Below the pieces are notes generated by a model, which was not told where the DNA came from, did no database searches, and saw only the letters and a program-made list of their open reading frames with translations. Both the position numbers and the translations under genes were made by a program. DNA of 11,772 bases from Syntrophomonadaceae bacterium (GTDB taxonomy: Bacteria; Bacillota; Syntrophomonadia; Syntrophomonadales; Syntrophomonadaceae): the NCBI GenBank assembly GCA_030526885.1, contig JAUNBV010000002.1:1-11772 (forward strand), written 5' to 3'. Numbering within the stretch: the stretch's first letter is position 1; every line of letters begins with the position of its first letter. Of the stretch, positions 5,593 to 11,772 are shown in pieces.

Positions 5593-6108
5593 ATGCATGG
5601 AGCAACCGCAAGAGCTTACGAATTTTATTATGCCCGCCCGGAGCTTAAACGGGTGGAGGCGGGGTCTAAGGCGGTGCCGGAGCCGGCGCCTAAAGCCCGG
5701 ACGGCGCCCAAGCGCAAGCCCCATCATGGCATAGGCATTATTGTCAAGAGCGGCATCCTGATGTTTGGTTTGGCGCTTTTGCTGGTGTTCCTGTGCATCA
5801 ACCATGCGGTGCTCAATTATCAGATACTGTCGCTGGAAAAGGAAAACAGCCGCCTGGAAACGGAGCGCATGAGGCTGGAGTATCAGATATCGCAGCAGCA
5901 GTCGCTGGACCGCATAGCGGAGCTGGCCGCAACCGAGCTCAACATGGTGCGGCCGGGGCTGGAGACTTCCTATATAGTGGCGATGGCGGCGGAGCCCTTG
6001 GTGATGATGGAGGAAAGCGATACCGGAGCGATAGCGGAAATGGAGGAAAAACGTGGCTTAAGCCGTTTGTATGCCAATATTGTCAGCCTCGCAGCCGGTA
6101 ATGGATAA
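5593..6108 (+). CDS. ftsL: Cell division protein FtsL (DivIC/septum-formation family)
   Basis: FtsL is a bitopic divisome protein that, with DivIB and DivIC, activates the septal synthase FtsW and its partner PBP. Residues 1-46 form a basic, Pro-rich cytoplasmic tail. One membrane helix spans about 47-69 (IGIIVKSGILMFGLALLLVFL), followed by an external coiled coil at about 74-112 rich in Leu, Glu and Arg. The segment AATELNMVRPG (112-122) is the conserved post-coil motif of FtsL/DivIC proteins. Identification rests on this architecture and on its place between rsmH and the class B PBP, since the family diverges fast. At 171 residues it is longer than B. subtilis FtsL (117), mainly through the N-terminal tail and an unrecognised tail of about 45 residues. 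GGGGGG at 5575-5580 is 12 bases before the ATG, slightly far. Confidence 0.85.
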   Translation: MHGATARAYEFYYARPELKRVEAGSKAVPEPAPKARTAPKRKPHHGIGIIVKSGILMFGLALLLVFLCINHAVLNYQILSLEKENSRLETERMRLEYQISQQQSLDRIAELAATELNMVRPGLETSYIVAMAAEPLVMMEESDTGAIAEMEEKRGLSRLYANIVSLAAGNG

Positions 6109-6136
6109 ACATTTGCAGTGAAAAGGAGGGCGTGGG

Positions 6137-8326
6137 ATGCGGAGCGGTAGTTTGCGGGTAAAGAAGCGTATAACCACGCTTTTTTTTGTATTTATGTGCG
6201 TTTTTTTCGTGCTGGGCGGGCGTCTCTTTTGGGTGCAGTTCGTGCAAGGCAGCGAATTGTCGGAAAAGGCCACCCGCAACCGCACCTGGGAGCAGCCGGT
6301 TGAGTCCAAGCGGGGAACCATTTATGACGCCAATATGCAGGAACTGGCTATTTCCATCAGCACCGATACCGTGGTGGCCAATCCCACCCAGATTGGCGAC
6401 CTGGATGACGCCCGGGCGGCAGCGGAGGCCTTGGCGCCGGTGCTGGGTATGGAGGAAAGCACCATCTTTGAACGCATTACCCGCAACAGTTCCTATGAGT
6501 ACGTGAAACGCCAGATCACCCAGGAGCAGAGCGCGGCGGTGCGCGAGCTGGACGTGGAAGGCATCAGCCTGGTCGAGGAGAGCCGCCGCTATTACCCCAA
6601 GGGGATGCTGGCCGGTCACGTTCTGGGCATCGCCGGGATCGACAACGATGGACTTGAAGGCATAGACTTCTATTATGACGAACTGGTTGGCGGCACCCCC
6701 GGCTATATCGTGGTAGAGCGCGATGCGGCGGGTCGGGAGATGGAGGATGGCATTCACGAATATGTGGCGCCCATCGACGGAGCCAACCTGGTGTTGACTA
6801 TTGATGAAACGATTCAATACGTTGCCGAACGCGAACTAGATAAGGTGATCGCGGAGCACGACCCGGACCGCGCCCTGGCCGTGGTGATGAATCCTAAAAC
6901 CGGAGCCATTCTGGCTATGGCCATGCGCCCCGGCTTTGACCCCAACAGCTACAACGATTACCCTGCTTCAAACCGCAGGAACTTCGCCATCTGCGACCGC
7001 TTTGAACCGGGCTCGACCATGAAAATCATCACCTCCGCCATGCTGATGGAGGAAAAGGTGGTCAATGAATACAGCCGTTTTTATTGCCCCGGCTCGGTGA
7101 AGGTAGGGGCGGAGACCATAAGGTGTTCTAACCATACCGCCCACGGCGACCAGACTTTTGCGCAAATTGTGGAAAACTCGTGCAACGTGGGCTTTGCCAA
7201 AGCGGGGTTGCAGCTGGGAGTAGAAAAGTATTATCACTACCTGGAGGCGTTTGGCTTTACCGGTAAAACCGGCATCGATCTCCCCGGTGAGGACGTTGCG
7301 CTTCTGGTGCCGAAGAAATGGGCCGAAGAGAGGGATATTTATTTAGCCACTATGGCTATGGGGCAGGCCAACGCCATTACCCCCCTGCAGCTCCTTACCG
7401 CGGTATCAGCCGTCTGCAATGAGGGCAAATTAATGAAACCCTATATACTGGAACAAGCGGTAGATCATCAGGGCAATGTGGTATATCAGGCCCAACCGGA
7501 GCCGACCGCTCAGGTGATTTCGGCGGAAACGGCCAAGGAGCTGTGCCTCATACTGGAGGGGGAGGTTATCAACGGAACCGGTAAAAACGCATATATTGAA
7601 GGCTATCGCGTCGGGGGCAAGACCGGCACGGCGCAGAAAATAGATCCCGAAAAAGGAGGCTATCTGACTACCAACAACTATTATGTATCCTTTATCGGCC
7701 TTGCGCCCTCCAACGATCCCGAGTTAGTTTGTATCGTAGCGGCGGATTATCCCAAATACTATCCCTACTATGGAGGCACGGTATGCGCCCCGGCGGTAAG
7801 AGAAATACTGAAGGATTCCCTGATATACATGGGGGAACCCTTGCAGCATAACGGCAACGGCTTGGCGCCGGAGGCCGCCCCTCAGATCGATACCCGCCTG
7901 GTGCCTGATGTGGTAAATATGGAGCGGTCGGAAGCGGAATCGGCAATCAGTAGCCGAGGGTTTAACGCGGTTATCCAGGGTGAGGGCAATACCGTGTGGC
8001 GTCAGACGCCGGCGGCCAAAACCCGTATGGAGCCAGGCTCACAGGTAATCATATATTTGACGGATGCCGCTGATGCCGAAAACGGCGGCACGGTAACCGT
8101 GCCGGAGCTACAAGGCCGTAGCATGCGCCAGGTTTCTGCCATCCTGGCAGACCTAGGCCTGTATCTGGTTCCCGCAGGCAGCGGGGTGGCGTTTGAGCAA
8201 AACCCCGCACCCGGCCAACAGATGAGCAGCGGTTCGATTATCCAGGTGAAATTTCGTTCCACAGATGAAGCCGCGGCTTTGGAAGAACAGGCGGCAGCCG
8301 GAGCGGAAGCCGCGGCGGCACCATAG
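6137..8326 (+). CDS. Class B penicillin-binding protein (PBP2B/FtsI-SpoVD type) with two PASTA domains
   Basis: This septal transpeptidase cross-links peptidoglycan with FtsW or, in spore formers, with SpoVE for the cortex. A membrane helix lies at about 12-35, followed by a PBP-dimer domain beginning around 52 (VESKRGTIYDANMQELA). The transpeptidase domain (about 245-560) holds STMK (Ser293, Lys296), SCN (348-350) and KTG (495-497), so all three active-site motifs are intact. Two PASTA domains follow at about 587-643 and 653-707, then an Ala/Glu-rich tail. B. subtilis PBP2B has two PASTA domains and SpoVD one, which favours the division role, but clostridial homologues in this position are often named SpoVD. 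AAGGAGGG (6123-6130) is six bases before the ATG. Codons 10-17 contain a terminator-like hairpin with T8. Confidence 0.93.
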   Translation: MRSGSLRVKKRITTLFFVFMCVFFVLGGRLFWVQFVQGSELSEKATRNRTWEQPVESKRGTIYDANMQELAISISTDTVVANPTQIGDLDDARAAAEALAPVLGMEESTIFERITRNSSYEYVKRQITQEQSAAVRELDVEGISLVEESRRYYPKGMLAGHVLGIAGIDNDGLEGIDFYYDELVGGTPGYIVVERDAAGREMEDGIHEYVAPIDGANLVLTIDETIQYVAERELDKVIAEHDPDRALAVVMNPKTGAILAMAMRPGFDPNSYNDYPASNRRNFAICDRFEPGSTMKIITSAMLMEEKVVNEYSRFYCPGSVKVGAETIRCSNHTAHGDQTFAQIVENSCNVGFAKAGLQLGVEKYYHYLEAFGFTGKTGIDLPGEDVALLVPKKWAEERDIYLATMAMGQANAITPLQLLTAVSAVCNEGKLMKPYILEQAVDHQGNVVYQAQPEPTAQVISAETAKELCLILEGEVINGTGKNAYIEGYRVGGKTGTAQKIDPEKGGYLTTNNYYVSFIGLAPSNDPELVCIVAADYPKYYPYYGGTVCAPAVREILKDSLIYMGEPLQHNGNGLAPEAAPQIDTRLVPDVVNMERSEAESAISSRGFNAVIQGEGNTVWRQTPAAKTRMEPGSQVIIYLTDAADAENGGTVTVPELQGRSMRQVSAILADLGLYLVPAGSGVAFEQNPAPGQQMSSGSIIQVKFRSTDEAAALEEQAAAGAEAAAAP
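6164..6187 (+). other. Terminator-like hairpin with T8 inside the PBP gene
   Basis: AAGCGT (6164-6169) pairs with ACGCTT (6076-equivalent position 6176-6181) around a six-base loop, and the right arm runs into eight T's (6180-6187). A second run of seven T's lies at 6201-6207. The stem is short and modest in GC, so any termination would be partial. It falls within codons 10-17 of the PBP gene, which encode basic and then hydrophobic residues, so the T-runs may simply reflect Phe codons. It could act as an attenuator when translation of the PBP is poor. Confidence 0.4.
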
Positions 8327-8389
8327 TTTAAAAATACCGGAGTGTAAGGATTTGGCTCCAAATTGATATATTAAATCAGGAGGAATGGG

Positions 8390-9874
8390 ATGCAACTTAA
8401 AGCTGTGCTGACAGGAATAAAATATACTCTAAAGCAGGGTTCCGCGGAACACGATATTACGGCAGTAGTCTATGACTCCCGCAAGGTGGTGCCGGGCGCT
8501 TTGTTCGTGTGTATACCGGGCCTGAAAACGGACGGTCATCGCTATGCGCAGGCGGCGGTGGAACAGGGCGCTGTTGCGGTGTTGGCGGAGAAAACGCTGG
8601 AGCTTCCTGCGGCGGTAACCCTGCTGCAATGCGATGATTGCCGGGCGGCCTTGGCCGAGCTGGCCTCGAACTTTTACGGCGCTCCTTCCCACTCAATGCG
8701 GGTGGTAGGGGTGACCGGAACCAACGGCAAGACCACCACCACTCATCTGATAATGGAGCTGATGCAGGCCGCGGGCCAAAAGACAGCTATCCTGGGGACG
8801 CTTTACGGCAAATACGATGACATGGAAATTGGTTATGGACATACCACCCCGGAATCGATGGAAATCGAAGCTTTTCTGGCTCAGGTGCACGACCGTGGCG
8901 GCGATTCCATGGTGATGGAGGTTTCCTCCCATGCTTTGGACCAGAAACGGGTGTGCAAGCTGCGCTTCGCCAGCGCCGTCTTCACCAATCTGACGCAGGA
9001 TCATCTGGATTATCACGCGGATATGGAGCATTACGCCGCGGCCAAGGCGCAACTGTTGGCCGGAGTAGAGCCGGGGGCAGATACTTTTGTGGTAATAAAC
9101 CGCGACGATCCATGGGCCCAGTATTTCATTGACCGTTGCCGGGCCCGCGTTTTGACGTTCGGCATGGAGCAAGAGGCGGATGTGCGAGCCACGGACGTGC
9201 GGCTGAGCCTGAAAGGAACTTCCTTCAAGGTACGGCATGCGGGCCGTGAATACCCGGTAAACATACAGCTTATCGGCCAGTTCGGCGTTTATAATGCTCT
9301 GGCCGCCATAGCCTGGGGCCTGGGGGAAAAGCTGGCTCCGGAGCTGATATTTGATGTCCTGCAGCGCGTGACCGGCGTGGCCGGCCGTTTTGAACAGGTG
9401 CGCGCCGGACAGGAGTTCAGCATCGTGGTGGATTATGCGCATACCCCGGACGGACTGGAAAACATATTAAAGACGGCCCGGGAACTGACTGCTGGGCGGT
9501 TGATAACGGTATTCGGTTGTGGCGGCGACCGGGATCGCACCAAGCGTCCGATCATGGGCGAAATAGCCGCCAAGTACAGCGATTTTTGCATTGTTACTTC
9601 CGATAATCCCCGCACCGAAGTGCCGGAGGCAATCATTGACGAAATAATTCCGGGAATCCTGCGAGTGGAAGGCATCCGTTATGCCAAGATCGTGGATCGC
9701 CGCTCGGCCATATATCATGCTCTTACCATGGCCCGGCCCGATGATATGGTGATAATAGCCGGTAAAGGCCACGAGAATTACCAGTTGGTGATGGGCGAAG
9801 TGCTCGATTTTGACGACAGGAAGGTAGCCTTCGAACTATGGGAAGGCCTGGCGAAGAATGAAGATAGATCTTAA
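8390..9874 (+). CDS. murE: UDP-MurNAc-L-Ala-D-Glu:meso-diaminopimelate ligase MurE
   Basis: MurE adds the third residue of the peptidoglycan stem peptide in the cytoplasm, using ATP. The N-terminal domain binds the UDP-MurNAc substrate (VYDSRKVVPGALFVCIPG, 27-44). The ATP loop is GVTGTNGKTTTT (107-118). Other Mur-ligase marks are HTTPES (151-156), MEVSSHALDQ (176-185), NLTQDHLDYH (200-209), with Lys219 as the probable carbamylated lysine, and DYAHTPDG (348-355). DNPR (405-408) is the signature of meso-DAP enzymes; lysine-adding MurE has a different motif, so the wall should be of the DAP type. GKGHENYQ (458-465) is typical. The length of 494 residues is usual. CAGGAGG (8377-8383) is six bases before the ATG. 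It follows the PBP gene by 63 bases and overlaps murF by 17. Confidence 0.97.
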   Translation: MQLKAVLTGIKYTLKQGSAEHDITAVVYDSRKVVPGALFVCIPGLKTDGHRYAQAAVEQGAVAVLAEKTLELPAAVTLLQCDDCRAALAELASNFYGAPSHSMRVVGVTGTNGKTTTTHLIMELMQAAGQKTAILGTLYGKYDDMEIGYGHTTPESMEIEAFLAQVHDRGGDSMVMEVSSHALDQKRVCKLRFASAVFTNLTQDHLDYHADMEHYAAAKAQLLAGVEPGADTFVVINRDDPWAQYFIDRCRARVLTFGMEQEADVRATDVRLSLKGTSFKVRHAGREYPVNIQLIGQFGVYNALAAIAWGLGEKLAPELIFDVLQRVTGVAGRFEQVRAGQEFSIVVDYAHTPDGLENILKTARELTAGRLITVFGCGGDRDRTKRPIMGEIAAKYSDFCIVTSDNPRTEVPEAIIDEIIPGILRVEGIRYAKIVDRRSAIYHALTMARPDDMVIIAGKGHENYQLVMGEVLDFDDRKVAFELWEGLAKNEDRS

Positions 9875-11267
9875 CTTTGTGGCTCAAGCGATAAAAGCGC
9901 ATATCATCATGCCGGAGGGCGCCGCCGTGAACGGTTGTTTTTCCGGTATAGCCCATGACAGTCGCCTCCTGAAGCCGGGCGATTTGTTTGTGGCGCTGCG
10001 CGGCGCCAACGGGGACGGACACCATTATCTGGATCAAGCTGCCGCCAAAGGCGCGGCTGCGGTAATGGTGGAGCAGGGATTTGAACCCCGCCCGCAGTTG
10101 AGCCTGCCGGTGATAGAGGTGCGCGATACCTTAAGCGCGTTACAGCAATTGGCGCACGCCTGGCGCATGGAGTTTGAACTCCCGCTGATAGCGGTGACCG
10201 GAAGCGTAGGTAAAACCAGCACCAAGGATATGCTGGCCGCCTGTTTGCAGCCATTGGGTCCGGTGTTGAAGACCCAGGGCAATTTCAATAATGAAATCGG
10301 CCTGCCGATAACCTTGCTTAATCTTGATGCTGCCTGCCGCAACGCGGTAGTGGAAATGGGCATGCGTGCGCCGGGGGAGATAAGCGCCCTGGCGGCTATT
10401 GCACGCCCCAGCCATGCCGTTATCAGCAATGTGGAAGCGGTGCATCTGGAGAGCATGGGCAGCATTCAGAACATCGCCCGGGCTAAGGCCGAGATACTGG
10501 ATTATATTGAGGAAGGCGGCTTTGCCCTGATCAATGGCGATCAGCAACTGTTGCGGGAGGCTGCCGCCGGGCATAAAGCCAAGCTGTATCGCTTCGGCTG
10601 GGCCGAGGATTGCGAGATGCGCATATTGCAGACCCGGTGTGATGCGGAAGGCTTGGCGGTGCGGATGGAACTACTGGGAGAAGCGATGTTGTTGGCGCTG
10701 CCGCTACCGGTGCCGGAGCTGGCGTACAATATGGCGGCGGCGGCGGGCACGGCCAGGTTGTTGGGCGTATCATGCGCCGATATAAAAACCGCATTGGCAG
10801 GCATTACCTTGAGCAAGTTGCGCATGCACATCATTGAATTGCCGGAGGGCGGCGTTGTTATCAACGATACATATAACGCCAGCCCTCCTTCGATGAAAGC
10901 GGCTTTGGGCCTGCTCCATCAGATTGCGGGTTCCCGCGCCAAAGTAGCGGTATTGGGCGATATGCTGGAATTGGGCAGCTATGAACGCGAAGGGCATCGC
11001 GAGGTAGGGGACCGGGCGGCGCTGCTGGGGGTCCGCACTCTATTGACGGTGGGGCGCCGAGCGGCGGATATAGCCGAGGGAGCGTGCCGGTCGGGCATGG
11101 ACCCGGAAAGCATTTACCGCTTTGCCGATGCCGGCGCGTGCCTGCTCTGGATGCGGGAGCATATTTCCCGTGGGGATGCGGTTTTGTTCAAAGCGTCACG
11201 GGGCATGAAGCTGGAAGAGCTGATGGAAGGCTGGTTGTGCCCGTCCCCAACGGGAGAAAAATTATGA
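9858..11267 (+). CDS. murF: UDP-MurNAc-tripeptide:D-alanyl-D-alanine ligase MurF
   Basis: MurF completes the cytoplasmic pentapeptide by joining D-Ala-D-Ala to the UDP-MurNAc tripeptide made by MurE. The N-terminal domain has HDSRLLKPGDLFVALRG (33-49). The ATP loop is TGSVGKTSTK (114-123). GNFNNEIGLP (141-150), VEMGMRAPGEI (165-175) and NVEAVHLESMGS (191-202), followed by ARAKAEI (207-213) with the expected lysine, are Mur-ligase central motifs. NDTYNASPPSM (336-346) and LGDMLELG (366-373) mark the C-terminal domain and are diagnostic for MurF. The length of 469 residues is normal. The ATG lies within the 3' end of murE (17-base overlap), with GGAAGG at 9841-9846, so translation is probably coupled to murE. 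It also overlaps mraY by four bases. Confidence 0.97.
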   Translation: MKIDLNFVAQAIKAHIIMPEGAAVNGCFSGIAHDSRLLKPGDLFVALRGANGDGHHYLDQAAAKGAAAVMVEQGFEPRPQLSLPVIEVRDTLSALQQLAHAWRMEFELPLIAVTGSVGKTSTKDMLAACLQPLGPVLKTQGNFNNEIGLPITLLNLDAACRNAVVEMGMRAPGEISALAAIARPSHAVISNVEAVHLESMGSIQNIARAKAEILDYIEEGGFALINGDQQLLREAAAGHKAKLYRFGWAEDCEMRILQTRCDAEGLAVRMELLGEAMLLALPLPVPELAYNMAAAAGTARLLGVSCADIKTALAGITLSKLRMHIIELPEGGVVINDTYNASPPSMKAALGLLHQIAGSRAKVAVLGDMLELGSYEREGHREVGDRAALLGVRTLLTVGRRAADIAEGACRSGMDPESIYRFADAGACLLWMREHISRGDAVLFKASRGMKLEELMEGWLCPSPTGEKL

Positions 11268-11772
11268 GTCCCGCCGGAATCGTATCCATAATCGCCATTG
11301 TTGCGGCTCTGGGCGTGGTATTGTTGATGGGTCCGGCCTTGATCCCCTGGCTGCGCCGAATAAAAGCGGGACAGACTATTAGGGACGACGGCCCGCAAAG
11401 CCATTTGAGCAAAGCTGGTACGCCCACCATGGGCGGCATAATGATGATAACCGCCATACTGGTGGTGGTATTCCTGATGGCCGGCTGGGATTTGAAAGCG
11501 GTGGCGGCGCTGTTGGCGCTGACTGCGTTTGGCGCCATCGGCTTTTGGGACGATTATATCAAGGTAGTGCTGAAACGCTCGCTGGGCCTGCGCGCCCGCG
11601 TGAAAATAGTTTTACAGCTGCTATTGGGCGTAGTGATAATTGGCATCCTGCAATACCTGGGGCGCGGCACCGAAATCATCATTCCGTTCTGCGGCGCGGC
11701 CATCGATTTGGGATGGTTCTACTATCCCTTCGTGCTGTTTGTTTTAGTGGGCGTGCCCAACGCAGTCAACCT
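11264..11772 (+). CDS. mraY: Phospho-N-acetylmuramoyl-pentapeptide transferase MraY, N-terminal part
   Basis: MraY transfers phospho-MurNAc-pentapeptide to undecaprenyl phosphate in the membrane, making lipid I. Only the first 169 codons and two bases of the next fall in the window; full proteins have about 320-360 residues. Visible marks are DDGPQSHLSKAGTPTMGG (41-58), the first conserved loop; IGFWDDYIKV (92-101), whose Asp96-Asp97 pair corresponds to the catalytic aspartates; and VPNAVNL (164-170) at the window edge, the start of the NAVNLTDG motif. Several hydrophobic helices are evident (about 5-30, 54-73, 77-95, 114-131, 152-165). The ATG overlaps the murF stop as ATGA, and CGGGAG (11251-11256) is seven bases upstream, so it is co-translated with murF. 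The cut is due to the window end. Confidence 0.95.
   Translation, partial: MSPAGIVSIIAIVAALGVVLLMGPALIPWLRRIKAGQTIRDDGPQSHLSKAGTPTMGGIMMITAILVVVFLMAGWDLKAVAALLALTAFGAIGFWDDYIKVVLKRSLGLRARVKIVLQLLLGVVIIGILQYLGRGTEIIIPFCGAAIDLGWFYYPFVLFVLVGVPNAVN

Noticed and set aside
6083..6817. Minus-strand open frame (244 codons) opposite ftsL and the PBP gene
   Set aside because: It overlaps a PBP with full family support and has no recognisable motif; it is treated as a shadow frame.
8327..8389. Internal promoter between the PBP gene and murE
   Set aside because: TATATT (8367-8372) is present but no -35 element lies at a proper distance; the AT-rich gap alone is not enough.
8693..9442. Minus-strand open frame (249 codons) opposite murE
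   Set aside because: It lies entirely within murE, whose motifs fix the coding strand; no independent evidence supports it.

Overview
The window most likely comes from an endospore-forming Bacillota of the class Clostridia, probably one without a well-known type species. The evidence is an intact sigma-K gene that still encodes a pro-sequence, a division and cell-wall (dcw) cluster in the order mraZ-rsmH-ftsL-PBP-murE-murF-mraY, a MurE carrying the DNPR signature for meso-diaminopimelate, and strong AGGAGG-type ribosome binding sites with frequent GTG/TTG starts. The species cannot be named from the sequence alone. All genes supported here lie on the + strand. No tRNA, rRNA, CRISPR array, insertion sequence or phage gene was seen.

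Left part (1-2384). About 400 bases of intergenic DNA, AT-rich and then GC-rich with several inverted repeats, precede a fic gene (403-1248). Its product is a Fic-domain AMP-transferase with an N-terminal self-inhibition motif and no C-terminal DNA-binding domain. Next is sigK (1427-2122), the late mother-cell sporulation sigma factor, uninterrupted by a skin-type element. The spacers before fic and after sigK each hold what looks like a diverged copy of one GC-rich repeat (197-240 and 2232-2286).

Middle (2385-4076). sppA, a membrane-anchored signal peptide peptidase, abuts a gene for an RDD-family membrane protein with no intervening base. A strong intrinsic terminator at 4031-4076 closes this two-gene unit.

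Right part (4077-11772). The dcw operon starts just after the terminator. A run of 10-bp-phased AAGTGG repeats (4145-4201) immediately before mraZ is very probably the MraZ operator through which MraZ controls its own operon. rsmH methylates 16S rRNA. ftsL and the class B PBP (two PASTA domains) belong to the septal cell-wall machinery. MurE and MurF add meso-DAP and D-Ala-D-Ala to the UDP-MurNAc peptide, and MraY, cut by the window end, transfers the product to undecaprenyl phosphate. Genes are 9-63 bases apart or overlap (murE/murF by 17 nt, murF/mraY by 4 nt), consistent with one transcript.

I found no convincing undescribed multi-gene system. The points most worth a second look are the phased MraZ-box array with a strong but apparently orphan Shine-Dalgarno upstream of it, a terminator-like hairpin plus T8 inside the first codons of the PBP gene, the paired intergenic repeats, and the unusual setting and features of fic and sigK.
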